Shown piece by piece: positions 32,324 through 43,379 of a DNA stretch of 64,000 bases. The position numbers and the translations under genes were made by a program. Source of the DNA: Rhodococcus sp. P1Y (GTDB lineage Bacteria; Actinomycetota; Actinomycetes; Mycobacteriales; Mycobacteriaceae); contig NZ_CP032762.1 in NCBI RefSeq assembly GCF_003641205.1, positions 2,294,001-2,358,000 on the forward strand, given 5' to 3'. The notes under the pieces are model-generated. The model was not told where the DNA came from. It was given only the letters and a program-made list of their open reading frames with translations, and did not search any database. Each line of letters begins with the position of its first letter. The stretch's first letter is position 1.

Positions 32324-33706
32324 ATGGCGCTCATGCCCGTTACCGAATCGATGTTCTTGATCGCGGAGTCCAGAGAACACCCCATGCATGTCGGGGGACT
32401 GCAGTTATTCGTACCTGCTGGGGAACCTCACGACCTCGCCGAGTCGATCCACACACAGTTCACAACAGGTGAAGTCCATGAGCTCTTTCGCAAACGCCCG
32501 GGCCGTCCGGTCAACGTGATGGGCTCTCTCGCGTGGTCGCGGGAGGACGACATCGACTTCGAGTACCACGTGCGCCGCGTCGTGCTGCCCGCGCCGGGTC
32601 GCATCAGGGAGCTGTTCCAGTTCATCTCGCTCAACCACAGCACCCCACTCGACCGCTACCGACCCATGTGGGAACTGCACATCATCGAGGGACTCGCCGA
32701 CGGCAGAATCGCGCTCTACACCAAGGTGCACCACTCGCTGGTCGACGGAGTGTCGGCGTTGAAGCTCATGCTGAACACCCTCTCGCCCGATCCCGAGGAT
32801 CGCAGCGGAGTTGCGACGTGGGATCCGTCGCTGTTCAAGAAGAAGTCGGCCCCGGCGGAGTTGTCGACCCTGGAGAAGGTGACCGGGGGCTTGTCCCTGG
32901 GACGCAAGATCGCCGGAGACCTGGCCGATTTCGTCCCCGCCACTGCCCGTATCGGCGTGCGCGCGTTGAAGAACGAGGGCGCACAGTTGCCCCTGCGTGC
33001 ACCTCGAACGATGTTCAACGTCCCCATCGGAGGCGCCCGACGGTTCGCCGCCGAAAGCTGGTCGATCGAGCGAATGACCACCGTGGCCAAAGCGTTGGAC
33101 GTCACGTTGAACGACATCGTGCTCGCCATGTGTTCCGGCGCATTGCGCGGCTATCTCATCGACCAGGACGCCCTACCCGAATCGCCTTTGATTGCAATGG
33201 TTCCGGTGTCGCTGCGTAAGCCGGGGGAGGACAGCGGGCCGGGCAACTCGGTCTCGACGATTTTGTGCAATCTCGGCACACACGAGTCCGATCCGCTGGA
33301 CCGTCTGGCATGCATCACCGATTCCACCAACAAGGGCAAGGAGATGATGCGAGAACTCAACACTCTCGAATCCCTTGCCATCGGCGCGGTTACGATGCTC
33401 CCGTTGCTGTTCGGACCGGTACCTGGGTTCGTCAACAACACTCCGCCGCCGTTCAACGTCATCATCTCCAACGTTCCGGGCTCGAAAGAGGAATTGTATT
33501 GGAACGGAGCAAAACTCGACGGAATCTACCCCGCGTCCATCGTCTGCGACGGCATGGCCCTGAACATCACCGTCGCCAGCAACGGTGATTCCTTGAACTT
33601 CGGGCTCATCGGTTGCCGCCGCAGCGTCCCGCACCTCCAGCGCATGCTCACGCACCTGGAAAACACGTTGGAGGAGTTGGAAAAGGCAGTGCTGGCGTCG
33701 AATTGA
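32324..33706 (+). CDS. Wax ester synthase/diacylglycerol acyltransferase (WS/DGAT)
   Basis: The 460-residue enzyme makes triacylglycerol or wax ester from acyl-CoA. It has the catalytic HHxxxDG motif as KVHHSLVDG near residue 140, PLDRYRPMWE before it, NDIVLAMCSGALR, and PFNVIISNVPGS near the end. Full length for the family. AAAGGTG precedes ATG 32324. Confidence 0.94.
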   Translation: MALMPVTESMFLIAESREHPMHVGGLQLFVPAGEPHDLAESIHTQFTTGEVHELFRKRPGRPVNVMGSLAWSREDDIDFEYHVRRVVLPAPGRIRELFQFISLNHSTPLDRYRPMWELHIIEGLADGRIALYTKVHHSLVDGVSALKLMLNTLSPDPEDRSGVATWDPSLFKKKSAPAELSTLEKVTGGLSLGRKIAGDLADFVPATARIGVRALKNEGAQLPLRAPRTMFNVPIGGARRFAAESWSIERMTTVAKALDVTLNDIVLAMCSGALRGYLIDQDALPESPLIAMVPVSLRKPGEDSGPGNSVSTILCNLGTHESDPLDRLACITDSTNKGKEMMRELNTLESLAIGAVTMLPLLFGPVPGFVNNTPPPFNVIISNVPGSKEELYWNGAKLDGIYPASIVCDGMALNITVASNGDSLNFGLIGCRRSVPHLQRMLTHLENTLEELEKAVLASN

Positions 33707-33739
33707 GCCGCCCCGGGTTGGCTGGGGTGGCTCCTGCTC

Positions 33740-33793
33740 GCTTGAATGGGCCTCTGTAGCTATCTGATCGTATGAATGGATCATTCAAGCGAT
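33740..33793 (-). repeat. 54-bp intergenic repeat element, copy 1
   Basis: Read on the minus strand it begins ATCGCTTGAATGATCCATTC and ends CATTCAAGC. It matches the copy at 38476-38529 in 36 of the first 37 bases and in the last 9. GCTTGAATG and CATTCAAGC ends are complementary, so the element can fold. It fills most of the gap between the convergent WS/DGAT and metG genes. Confidence 0.85.
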
Positions 33794-33797
33794 GGGG

Positions 33798-35354
33798 CTA
33801 GACGTCCTTCGGCTCGTATTTCGGGAACACCGGCGACGGCGCGGGCAGCTGGACGCCCGGCACGATGCGCGTCGCGATGTCGACGAACTCGCGGGCCGGG
33901 TTGCCGAGTAGTTCGAGGATGCGCGCTGCCGAACCTGGCATCACCGGTTGCACGAGAATGCCGACGATGCGCAGGACTTCGAGCGTCACGTACAGCACGG
34001 TGGCCATGCGGTCGGGGTCGGTCTTGCGCAGCACCCACGGCTCTTGCTGCGAAAAGTAGCGGTTCGTCTCGCCGAGCACCGACCAAATCGCCTCGAGAGC
34101 AGTGTGCAGCGCCTGAACGTCGAATTCGCGACGGCAGATGTCGAGCAGGGCGTCGGCGCGGGCGAGCAACGCCTCGTCGTCGTCGGTGAACGGCCCAGGC
34201 GTCGGGACCTTCCCCTCGAGGTTCTTGGCCACCATCGTCAGCGAGCGCTGCGCGAGGTTGCCGAGTTCGTTGGACAGGTCCGCGTTCATACGCGTGACGA
34301 TGGCCTCGGCGCTGTAGCTTCCGTCCTGGCCGTACGAGACCTCACGCAGCAGGAAGAAGCGGAGAGGGTCGAGGCCGAACTCGTCGACGAGTGCGAACGG
34401 GTCGACAACGTTGCCGACCGATTTGGACATCTTCTCGCCCTTGTTGTTCAAGAATCCGTGCACGAACACCCGTTTGGGAAGTTCGATGCCCGCGGACAAC
34501 AAGAACGCAGGCCAGTACACGGTGTGGAAACGCGTGATGTCCTTGCCGATGATGTGCAGGTCGGCAGGCCAGTACTTGGCGAACTTCTCCGACGAACCGT
34601 CCGGGTACCCGACGCCGGTGAGGTAGTTGGTCAGGGCGTCGACCCAGACGTACATGACGTGGGCGGGATCGTTCGGCACCTGGACGCCCCAGTCGAACGT
34701 CGTCCGGGAGATCGACAGATCCCGTAGACCGCCTTTGACGAAGCTGACGATCTCGTTGCGGCGAGTGTTCGGCGCGATGAAGCCGGGATTGGCGTCGTAC
34801 AGCTCGAGAAGTTTGTCCTGGTACGCGGAGAGCTTGAAGAAGTACGACGCCTCCTCCGTCCATTCGACCGGCGTATTCGTCTCGGTCGCGACCCGGGAAC
34901 CGTCCTCGGTCAGCGTCGTTTCGCCTTCGGTGTAGAAGGCTTCGTCGCGAACCGAGTACCAGCCGGCGAACGCGTCGAGGTAGATGTCGCCGCGCTCGAC
35001 CATCTTGTCCCAGATGGCTTGGCTGGCCGCGTGATGATCGGCGTCCGTCGTGCGGATGAACCGGTCGTAGGAGATGTCGAGGACCTCGTCGAGCTTCTTG
35101 AACACGTCCGAGTTGCGCGTCGCGAGATCGCGGACGTCGATGCCTTCTTTGGTAGCCGTCTGCTGCATCTTCAGGCCGTGCTCGTCGGTTCCCGTCAGGA
35201 ACATGACGTCGAATCCGTCGAGTCGCTTGAATCTGGCGATCACGTCCGTCGAGATGTACTCGTACGCGTGTCCGATGTGCGGGACGCCGTTCGGGTACGC
35301 GATTGCGGTCGTGACATAGAAGGAGGGCCGTGAGGCATCAGCTGGCGCAGTCAT
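33798..35354 (-). CDS. metG: Methionyl-tRNA synthetase
   Basis: The 518-residue class I synthetase has the HIGH motif as PHIGHAYEY at residue 22, [25 protein letters not shown] and KMSKS as [11 protein letters not shown] at about 307. It is the short form without the C-terminal EMAP domain. It is divergent from tatD with 20 bases between the start codons. Confidence 0.97.
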   Translation of the reverse strand: MTAPADASRPSFYVTTAIAYPNGVPHIGHAYEYISTDVIARFKRLDGFDVMFLTGTDEHGLKMQQTATKEGIDVRDLATRNSDVFKKLDEVLDISYDRFIRTTDADHHAASQAIWDKMVERGDIYLDAFAGWYSVRDEAFYTEGETTLTEDGSRVATETNTPVEWTEEASYFFKLSAYQDKLLELYDANPGFIAPNTRRNEIVSFVKGGLRDLSISRTTFDWGVQVPNDPAHVMYVWVDALTNYLTGVGYPDGSSEKFAKYWPADLHIIGKDITRFHTVYWPAFLLSAGIELPKRVFVHGFLNNKGEKMSKSVGNVVDPFALVDEFGLDPLRFFLLREVSYGQDGSYSAEAIVTRMNADLSNELGNLAQRSLTMVAKNLEGKVPTPGPFTDDDEALLARADALLDICRREFDVQALHTALEAIWSVLGETNRYFSQQEPWVLRKTDPDRMATVLYVTLEVLRIVGILVQPVMPGSAARILELLGNPAREFVDIATRIVPGVQLPAPSPVFPKYEPKDV

Positions 35355-35362
35355 GGTTCGCC

Positions 35363-35369
35363 TACTCTA
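35363..35369. promoter_or_regulatory. Bidirectional -10 element between metG and tatD
   Basis: TACTCTA reads as TACTCT toward tatD and as TAGAGT toward metG. The start codons lie 6 bases (tatD GTG) and 9 bases (metG ATG) from its edges, so both messages would be leaderless or nearly so from one shared element. There is no room for a ribosome site in either direction. Confidence 0.55.
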
Positions 35370-35374
35370 TCGGC

Positions 35375-36214
35375 GTGAGTAGAGAACGTCCCGCACCACC
35401 TTTGCCCGAGCCCCTGCACAGCCTCGTCGACGCCCACACGCACCTCGATGCCTGCGGGGCATCCGACGCCGCGAGTGTGGCCGAAATCCTCGATCGTGCC
35501 GAGTCCGTCGGAGTCGGCAGAGTGGTGACGGTCGCCGACGACCTGGACGCCGCTCGGTTCGCCGTCGACGCCGCAGGCTGGGACGCGAGGGTGTGGGCTG
35601 CCGTCGCAATCCACCCGACGCGGGCCAACGTGCTGACCGATGAGGTGAAGGCCGAGATCGAGCGGCTGGCGGCGAATCCGCGGGTCGTTGCCGTCGGGGA
35701 AACCGGGCTCGACTACTACTGGCCTGGCAAGCTCGACGGGTGCGCGAGCATCGACGAGCAGCAGAGCGGCTTCCGCTGGCACATCGACCTGGCCAAACGG
35801 CTCGGTAAGCCGCTGATGATCCACAACCGCGAGGCCGACGAAGACTTGCTCTCGGTGCTGAAGGAGGAGGGTGCGCCCGAGACGGTTATCTTCCACTGCT
35901 TCTCGTCGGGACCCGAGACTGCGCGAGCATGTATCGACGCTGGATACGTGCTGAGTCTGTCTGGGACTGTCAGCTTCAAGAACGCCCACGCCTTACGTGA
36001 GGCCGCTGTGCTGATCCCCGACGATCAGTTGCTGGTGGAGACCGACGCCCCATTCTTGACGCCCCATCCGTTCCGCGGTGCACCCAACGAGCCGTACTGC
36101 CTGCCGTACACCGCCCGGGCGTTGGCCGAGATCCGTGGACAGGACCCGGTCGAACTGGCTGCGCAGGTCACTGCGAATGCCGAAAGGGTCTACGCGCTTC
36201 GCGCCCGTGCGTGA
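35375..36214 (+). CDS. tatD: TatD-family metal-dependent deoxyribonuclease
   Basis: The 279-residue TIM-barrel hydrolase has VDAHTHLDACG, VGETGLDYYW with the metal Glu, MIHNREADED, FHCFSSG and VETDAPFLTPHP. It is a 3'-5' exonuclease family implicated in DNA repair and quality control. The GTG at 35375 is chosen because it fits the leaderless promoter and family N-terminus. It precedes rpfB and ksgA in the order seen in mycobacteria. Confidence 0.93.
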   Translation: MSRERPAPPLPEPLHSLVDAHTHLDACGASDAASVAEILDRAESVGVGRVVTVADDLDAARFAVDAAGWDARVWAAVAIHPTRANVLTDEVKAEIERLAANPRVVAVGETGLDYYWPGKLDGCASIDEQQSGFRWHIDLAKRLGKPLMIHNREADEDLLSVLKEEGAPETVIFHCFSSGPETARACIDAGYVLSLSGTVSFKNAHALREAAVLIPDDQLLVETDAPFLTPHPFRGAPNEPYCLPYTARALAEIRGQDPVELAAQVTANAERVYALRARA

Positions 36215-36260
36215 GTGATGACGCCCCAGTGTCATTACGCGCTCACGAGCAGGCCCTCGC

Positions 36261-36310
36261 CCCGGTGAGTGCGTAGTTACGGCCGGCGGTAACTACGCAC
36301 GCACGGGCGG
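36261..36310. repeat. GTGCGTAGTTAC palindrome family, copy A
   Basis: GTGCGTAGTTAC (36269-36280) and GTAACTACGCAC (36289-36300) form a perfect 12-bp stem around GGCCGGCG, flanked by CCCGGTGA and GCACGGGC. Related copies lie at 48926 and 57496. It is positioned after tatD and before rpfB and probably ends the tatD transcript. Confidence 0.85.
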
Positions 36311-36360
36311 CAAAGCTGCCAGAGTTGCAGGATGTCCACCGATTCGTTACCGTACCGTGA

Positions 36361-37533
<1,173 letters not shown>

Positions 37534-37586
37534 ACATCGACCAGGTCCTTTCACCGGCTCCGATCCTGGTGCGTAGTGTTTTCACA

Positions 37587-38462
37587 GTGCCTGATGATGT
37601 GAGGGAACCCGCGGCGCTGCTCGGGCCCGCGGAAGTGCGATCTCTCGCCGCCGAACTCGACGTTCGACCCACCAAACAGCTCGGACAGAACTTCGTGCAC
37701 GACGCCAACACCGTGCGACGGATCGTCGCCTCGGCCGGTGTCGGGGGAGCGGACACTGTTCTCGAGGTCGGCCCCGGTCTCGGTTCGCTGACGCTGGCAC
37801 TTCTCGACGTCGCCGACGCGGTCATCGCCGTCGAGATCGACCCGAAGCTCGCCGATAGGCTGCCGCAAACCGTAGCCGAGCGAGCACCGTCGCACGCAGA
37901 TCAACTCACCGTGGTCGAAGCCGACGCACTTCGGGTGAAGGCATCGGACATCCCCGGCGAGCCGTCGGCACTCGTCGCGAACTTGCCGTACAACGTGGCA
38001 GTACCCGTTCTGCTGCACCTGTTTTCCGAACTGCCCTCGCTGAGAACGGCTTTGGTGATGGTGCAGGCAGAGGTCGCCGATCGGCTGGCCGCCGATCCCG
38101 GCAGCAAGATCTACGGCATTCCCAGCGTCAAGGCGAACTTCTTCGGGACGGTCAAACGCGCGGGCTCGGTGGGGCGTTCGGTGTTCTGGCCGGTTCCCAA
38201 AGTGGAGTCCGGATTGGTCCGAATCGACCGCTACCCCGAGCCGCCGTGGTCGATGGACGACGCGCACCGGCGAAAGGTGTTCACCGTCGTCGACGCAGCT
38301 TTCGCGCAGCGCCGCAAGACATTGCGCGCAGCACTCGCCGGCTGGGCCGGCTCTCCCGTCGAAGCGGAACGTCGCCTCAGGGAAGCCGACATCGACCCCT
38401 CGGCGCGGGGGGAGACCATCGACGCCGCGGCGTTCGTCCGGTTGGCGGGCACAACGCCCTGA
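37587..38462 (+). CDS. ksgA: 16S rRNA A1518/A1519 dimethyltransferase
   Basis: The 291-residue enzyme dimethylates two adenines near the 16S 3' end. It shows [30 protein letters not shown] (SAM motif), [11 protein letters not shown] and [16 protein letters not shown] 37587 is chosen: it fits the family start and follows TAGTGT by 8 bases, suggesting a leaderless message; longer starts back to 37506 overlap the rpfB end. Confidence 0.95.
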   Translation: MPDDVREPAALLGPAEVRSLAAELDVRPTKQLGQNFVHDANTVRRIVASAGVGGADTVLEVGPGLGSLTLALLDVADAVIAVEIDPKLADRLPQTVAERAPSHADQLTVVEADALRVKASDIPGEPSALVANLPYNVAVPVLLHLFSELPSLRTALVMVQAEVADRLAADPGSKIYGIPSVKANFFGTVKRAGSVGRSVFWPVPKVESGLVRIDRYPEPPWSMDDAHRRKVFTVVDAAFAQRRKTLRAALAGWAGSPVEAERRLREADIDPSARGETIDAAAFVRLAGTTP

Positions 38463-38475
38463 GGGTACTTTCCCG

Positions 38476-38529
38476 ATCGCTTGAATGGTCCATTCATACG
38501 ATCAGATAGCTAGCGGGCGACATTCAAGC
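38476..38529 (+). repeat. 54-bp intergenic repeat element, copy 2
   Basis: Starts ATCGCTTGAATGGTCCATTC and ends CATTCAAGC, inverted relative to the copy at 33740. It fills the gap between the convergent ksgA and secreted-protein genes, and its last six bases contain the stop codon of the latter. Confidence 0.85.
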
Positions 38530-39045
38530 AGGTCCGTACGGCCACGGCACGACTTCCACCGATCCCGATACGGACACCGTCTGCGGATTCAACTGAGGTA
38601 TGAACGCGCCTGTCGTGATGACGATGGTGTAGTCGACCCACCCGAGTCCGGTGTCGATCAGAGCAGAGGCCGACGGGTAGCGGCCGCCCTCGTCGGAGAA
38701 TGCTGTACCCGAGGCGCCGGTGGATGCGTTACGCCAATTGATCTCGGTGTGCGAGGAGTAGGTGAGCAGTCGGAACTGCTGTGAGTAGATCGGATCGGTG
38801 GTGGGTGGCGCGACGCTGATGCCCAGCTTGGCTACGTACGGTCCTTCGGCAACCGACAGCTGGGCGCTGTAGCCGTTGAAGTCGAGCGGAATCGGCGCTT
38901 CCCAGGGGTACGGGCTCGGTGTGGCGACGTTCACCAACGCTGCCGAGGCGGTACCGCCGCCGCTCAGCAGTCCGACAGACATCATCAGGGAGATGAGCAG
39001 AACACCGAACATTCGACGCAGCAGGCTGTTTCGAGTACGAGGCAT
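38524..39045 (-). CDS. Secreted protein of unknown function
   Basis: The 173-residue product has a Sec signal peptide (RRMFGVLLISLMMSVGLLSG, cleavage probably after ASA near 35) and a mature part of about 138 residues without Cys, rich in Ser/Thr/Tyr and beta-type segments (TEINWRNASTG, DTGLGWVDYTIVITTG). It resembles small secreted proteins of Nocardiaceae; no family is recognised. Confidence 0.75.
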   Translation of the reverse strand: MPRTRNSLLRRMFGVLLISLMMSVGLLSGGGTASAALVNVATPSPYPWEAPIPLDFNGYSAQLSVAEGPYVAKLGISVAPPTTDPIYSQQFRLLTYSSHTEINWRNASTGASGTAFSDEGGRYPSASALIDTGLGWVDYTIVITTGAFIPQLNPQTVSVSGSVEVVPWPYGPA

Positions 39046-39093
39046 CGGGTCAGCCTAAGCGCGCAACTATGTAGTCCGGGTAACGATCGGGCA

Positions 39094-40077
39094 TCAAGAC
39101 GGTGTACGACGGACGCTCGCCAGGTACCGCTCGCTGATCAGTGCGTGCTTCTGCGCCACTCGTGTGCACTCGTCGCGCAATTCGGGCGGATCGAGAACAG
39201 TGAAATCGGTGTCGAAGGCCGACAACCAGTGTGCGATGGAAGGGAGGGAGTCACCGCCCAGCACAATCGTGCACGTGCCCCCTGGGCCGGACTCCAATGT
39301 TCCCCACTGCTCGTCGACCATCGGAGCGATGGTGTCGATGGACGCGTGCAGCTGGATTCGTGCCTGCACGCGGTTGAAGGTGCTGTTGATTCCCGTGGCG
39401 ACGAATGCCGCTGCTCCGCCTTCGGGGAGTTCGCGCGGGGTGAATCGTGGTCCCGTGGGAATCTTCGGTTCCATCCGGTCGACGCGGAACGATCGCCAGT
39501 CCTCCCGCATCACGTCCCATCCGAGCAGGTACCAGCGGGCGCCTGCCCGGACGAGGCTGTACGGCTCGACCTCCCGGCGTGCCTCGGTGCCGTCGTGCGT
39601 GCGGTAGTCGAACCGTAGGCGCTCGCGTCCGTGGCAGACGCCCGCGATGGTCGACAGGACGGAGGCGTCCACCGCCGAGCGCGCGGGGCGTTCGACGACG
39701 TCGACGCGCAGGGCGTCGAGCCGGTGCCGTATGCGCGACGGCATCACCTGGCGCAGCTTGGTCAGCGCGCGCAGCGACGCCTCTCCGATGCCCGCCACCG
39801 ACCCACCCGCTGCAGATTGCAACCCGAAGGCGACAGCGAGGGTCTCGTCGTCGTCCAGCAACAGGGGCGGCATTTCGGCACCGGCACCCAACTGGTACCC
39901 GCCGCCCACACCCGGTGTCGCGTTGATCGGATAGCCGATCTCGCGAAGTTTGTCGACGTCGCGCCGAACGGTGCGAGGCGTCACGTTCAGACGATCCGCC
40001 AGATCCGACCCGGCCCAGTCGCGGCGCGTCTGGAGCAGGGACAGCAGTGTGAGCAGCCGTGCCGAAGTTTCCCGCAT
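39094..40077 (-). CDS. HTH/WYL-domain transcriptional regulator
   Basis: The 327-residue protein has a DeoR-like winged helix ([20 protein letters not shown]), a [11 protein letters not shown] wing, a central helical region and a WYL domain ([20 protein letters not shown]) with a C-terminal WCX part. WYL domains bind ligands such as single-stranded DNA or nucleotides. The ATG at 40077 is chosen over a longer frame that would overlap the ispE promoter. It is divergent from ispE. Confidence 0.9.
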   Translation of the reverse strand: MRETSARLLTLLSLLQTRRDWAGSDLADRLNVTPRTVRRDVDKLREIGYPINATPGVGGGYQLGAGAEMPPLLLDDDETLAVAFGLQSAAGGSVAGIGEASLRALTKLRQVMPSRIRHRLDALRVDVVERPARSAVDASVLSTIAGVCHGRERLRFDYRTHDGTEARREVEPYSLVRAGARWYLLGWDVMREDWRSFRVDRMEPKIPTGPRFTPRELPEGGAAAFVATGINSTFNRVQARIQLHASIDTIAPMVDEQWGTLESGPGGTCTIVLGGDSLPSIAHWLSAFDTDFTVLDPPELRDECTRVAQKHALISERYLASVRRTPS

Positions 40078-40147
40078 ACCACCGATGATCCCAGCTATCG
40101 CGGACGAATGCTGTCCTCGAACGGGTCCTCCACTACTGTTGACTATC

Positions 40148-41083
40148 GTGCTCTCAGTCGTCCACAGTCCCGTCGTCGTTCGGGCGCCCTCCAAGGTCAA
40201 TCTGCACCTGTCGGTCGGTGACCTCCGGGAAGACGGCTACCACGAACTGACGACGGTGTTTCAGGCTCTGTCATTGTCCGACGAAGTCTCGGTGGTTCCG
40301 TCTCAGGGTCTGCGTGTGATCGTCAAGGGCGGCGATGCCAAGTCCGTGCCGACCGACGAGCGGAACCTCGTGTGGAAGGCTGCGGTTCTTCTGGCCGACG
40401 CGGTAGGACGTGAGCCGCTGGTCGAGATCACCATCGACAAGGGTATTCCTGTTGCGGGCGGCATGGCAGGTGGCAGTTCGGATGCTGCAGCGACGCTCGT
40501 TGCGCTCGACGCGATGTGGAAGCTCGACCTATCCCGCGCCGAGTTGACCGACCTGGCAGCGCAGTTGGGCAGCGATGTTCCGTTCGTCCTGCACGGCGGT
40601 ACCGCCGTGGGCACCGGTCGCGGAGAGAAGTTGCTGTCGGTGTTGTCACGCAACAGCTTTCACTGGGTACTCGCGCTGGCCAAAGGTGGTTTGCAGACCC
40701 CGGCGGTGTTTGCCGAACTCGACGAACTCAGGGCCAAGGGTTCGCCGCCCAGGCTCGGCGAGCCCGATGCGCTGATGCAGTCTCTCGCCAGCGGCGATCC
40801 GCATGCGCTGGCCCCGCTGCTCGGCAACGATCTCCAGGCTGCCGCAGTGTCGTTGCTCCCACAACTCCGTCGGACGCTGCGGGCCGGTGTGGCGGCCGGT
40901 GCCCTCGCGGGCATCGTGTCGGGTTCCGGCCCCACCTGCGCGTTCCTGTGCGCCGACGCCGACGCTGCGGTGTCCGTCGGCGCTGAATTGTCCGGTGCAG
41001 GCGTCTGCCGCACCGTGCGTGTTGCGAGCGGTCCCGTTCCCGGTGCTCGCGTGGTTACTAGTGAATCGATTGGTTTCTCCTGA
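40148..41083 (+). CDS. ispE: 4-diphosphocytidyl-2-C-methyl-D-erythritol kinase
   Basis: The 311-residue GHMP kinase of the MEP isoprenoid pathway has [12 protein letters not shown] at the start, the ATP loop [18 protein letters not shown] near 102, [18 protein letters not shown], and [11 protein letters not shown] near the end. The GTG at 40148 fits the family. Its TGA shares one base with the ATG of the ABC-F gene. Confidence 0.96.
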   Translation: MLSVVHSPVVVRAPSKVNLHLSVGDLREDGYHELTTVFQALSLSDEVSVVPSQGLRVIVKGGDAKSVPTDERNLVWKAAVLLADAVGREPLVEITIDKGIPVAGGMAGGSSDAAATLVALDAMWKLDLSRAELTDLAAQLGSDVPFVLHGGTAVGTGRGEKLLSVLSRNSFHWVLALAKGGLQTPAVFAELDELRAKGSPPRLGEPDALMQSLASGDPHALAPLLGNDLQAAAVSLLPQLRRTLRAGVAAGALAGIVSGSGPTCAFLCADADAAVSVGAELSGAGVCRTVRVASGPVPGARVVTSESIGFS

Positions 41084-42879
41084 TGGTCAATCTCGTCAAC
41101 CTCGAAAACGTCTCGAAGTCCTTCGGCGTCAAACCCCTGCTCGACGGTGTGTCCCTCGGCGTCCAGGAGGGTGAACGCATCGGCATGGTCGGCCTCAACG
41201 GCGGCGGTAAGACCACGACACTCGAAGTGCTCGCAGGTCTCGAACCACCGGACTCGGGCCGTGTGTCGCGAGTCGGCGGGCTGCGGATGGCCGTGGTGAC
41301 CCAGCGCGGAGTGCTGCCACCCGGATCGACCGTCGGGCAGGTCGTTCTCGATCCGCTGGGCATGGCGGAGCACGAATGGGCCGGCGACTCGAGAGTTCGA
41401 AATATCCTGACGGGCATCGGCATCGCCGATCTCGGTCCGATCGGTAGCTCGGGCCTGGACGCTCCGATCGACAACCTGTCCGGTGGTGAGCGTCGCCGTG
41501 TTGCGTTGGCGGCGGCGCTGGTTCAGGATCTCGACCTGCTGGTTCTGGACGAGCCCACCAACCATCTGGACGTCGAAGGCGTGCAATGGCTTGCAGCGCA
41601 CCTTGTTTCGCGACGAAGCGCGCTCGTCGTCGTCACCCACGATCGGTGGTTCCTCGACACCGTTGCCAATCAGACCTGGGAGGTCGTCGGCGGCGGCATC
41701 GAAACGTACGAGGGCGGATACAACGACTGGGTCTTCGCGCGCGCCGAACGCGCCCGTCAGGCGGATGCGTCCGAAGAGCGGCGTCGAAACCTTGCCCGTA
41801 AGGAACTCGCGTGGTTGCGCCGCGGCGCGCCGGCGCGAACGTCCAAGCCCAAGTACCGCATCGAGGCCGCCGAGGCCCTCATCGCGGACGTTCCCCCGCC
41901 TCGCGACTCGGTCGCGCTGTCCTCTTTTGCTCAACGTCGACTGGGCAAAGTGGTCATCGAACTAGAGGATGCTCGTCTCGAGACTCCCGACGGCCGTGAG
42001 TTGGTCAAGGACTTCACGTGGCGACTCGCGCCGGGTGAGCGAGTCGGACTCGTCGGCGTCAATGGTTCCGGCAAGACCACCATGCTCCGTACACTCGCCG
42101 GCGAACTGCAACCGGCCGCAGGTAAGCGCATCCAGGGCCAAACCGTCAAGATCGGTTGGCTCAAGCAGGAATTGGACGATCTCCCCAAGAAGCTCCGAGT
42201 CCTCGATGCCGTCAAGGAGATTGCCGAGCGGATCACACTGGGGGACAAGGAGATCTCGGCTGGACAGCTCGCGGAACGGTTGGGCTTCACGCCCGCTCGC
42301 CAGCGCACACCCGTCGGCGATCTTTCCGGTGGTGAGCGACGCCGTTTGCAGTTGACCCGTGTGCTGATGGCCGAGCCCAACGTTCTGCTGCTCGACGAGC
42401 CGACCAACGATCTCGACATCGACACCTTGCAGCAACTCGAAGACATTTTGGACGGCTGGGCAGGCACGCTCGTCGTGATCTCGCACGACAGGTACCTGAT
42501 CGAGCGCATCTGCGATTCGACGTGGGCGCTCTTCGGCGACGGGAAGTTGACCAACTTGCCCGGCGGTATCGAGGACTACTTGCGGAGGCGCGCTGTGATG
42601 GCGGCCGAGGCGACACCGGATTCCCTGACTACCGGCGGCACAGCCAAGAAGGCCGTACGTGACGCGGCGTCCGAGCGTGCGGCACGGAAGGAACTCAGCA
42701 AGCTCGAAAAGCTCGTCGTCCGGCTGTCCGATCGCGAAATCGCCCTCCATGCCGAACTGCTGGAAGCGGCGACGGATTCGGGCAAGCTGCAGGACCTCGA
42801 TGCCGAGCTCAAGAAGGTCGTTGCGGACAAGGACGTCGCCGAGGAGCGGTGGATGGAATTGGCGGCCGAGCTGGACTAG
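41083..42879 (+). CDS. ABC-F family ATPase
   Basis: The 598-residue protein carries two ABC domains on one chain: Walker A GLNGGGKTT and GVNGSGKTT, signature LSGGERRR twice, and Walker B LLVLDEPTNHLD and LLLDEPTNDLD. A basic linker lies between them and a coiled C-terminal helix follows. No membrane part is present, so it acts on the ribosome like EttA, Uup or antibiotic-protection proteins. Coupling to ispE by TGATG is seen. Confidence 0.92.
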   Translation: MVNLVNLENVSKSFGVKPLLDGVSLGVQEGERIGMVGLNGGGKTTTLEVLAGLEPPDSGRVSRVGGLRMAVVTQRGVLPPGSTVGQVVLDPLGMAEHEWAGDSRVRNILTGIGIADLGPIGSSGLDAPIDNLSGGERRRVALAAALVQDLDLLVLDEPTNHLDVEGVQWLAAHLVSRRSALVVVTHDRWFLDTVANQTWEVVGGGIETYEGGYNDWVFARAERARQADASEERRRNLARKELAWLRRGAPARTSKPKYRIEAAEALIADVPPPRDSVALSSFAQRRLGKVVIELEDARLETPDGRELVKDFTWRLAPGERVGLVGVNGSGKTTMLRTLAGELQPAAGKRIQGQTVKIGWLKQELDDLPKKLRVLDAVKEIAERITLGDKEISAGQLAERLGFTPARQRTPVGDLSGGERRRLQLTRVLMAEPNVLLLDEPTNDLDIDTLQQLEDILDGWAGTLVVISHDRYLIERICDSTWALFGDGKLTNLPGGIEDYLRRRAVMAAEATPDSLTTGGTAKKAVRDAASERAARKELSKLEKLVVRLSDREIALHAELLEAATDSGKLQDLDAELKKVVADKDVAEERWMELAAELD

Positions 42880-42898
42880 GCCCCATAGGGTGGTCCTC

Positions 42899-43363
42899 AT
42901 GACGCCCACGCTGGTCACGATGGAACCCGAACGGATGCGCCGGTGGCTTGCCGCCGCCAGGGTCCAGTACGTGGCAGAGCGGATGGAGGCCGGGGAAACG
43001 AAAGCCGAGGCCGAGGCCAACGCTGCTAGTTCGTACGAGACAACGTTCCCCGGCGGAATTCCGACGCCAAGTCAGCGCATCTTCGACGTGCTCGTCGACG
43101 GAACCGTGGTTGGTTTACTCTGGATCGCCCCGCGTGACGACGCCGAACCCGCGCACTGGTGGGTTTGGGATATCGAGATCGACGAACAGTTCCGCGGCCG
43201 GGGGTTGGGTCGCGCCACCATGCTTCTTGCCGAAGAGCGCGCGCGGTCGGAGGGGGCGGCCTCGTTGGGGCTGAATGTGTTCGGCGGCAACCACGTCGCC
43301 AAGGCCCTCTACGACTCGCTCGACTACCGTGAAACGTCGATCCACATGCGCAAGAGCCTGTAG
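42899..43363 (+). CDS. GNAT acetyltransferase
   Basis: The 154-residue product has the GNAT acetyl-CoA loop RGRGLGRATMLLAEE and the C-terminal GLNVFGGNHVAKALYDSLDYR, with a MEAGETKAEAEANAAS helix typical of a small actinobacterial subfamily. It starts 19 bases after the ABC-F gene. The substrate is unknown. Confidence 0.87.
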   Translation: MTPTLVTMEPERMRRWLAAARVQYVAERMEAGETKAEAEANAASSYETTFPGGIPTPSQRIFDVLVDGTVVGLLWIAPRDDAEPAHWWVWDIEIDEQFRGRGLGRATMLLAEERARSEGAASLGLNVFGGNHVAKALYDSLDYRETSIHMRKSL

Positions 43364-43379
43364 TCCGTACGGTGTAAAT

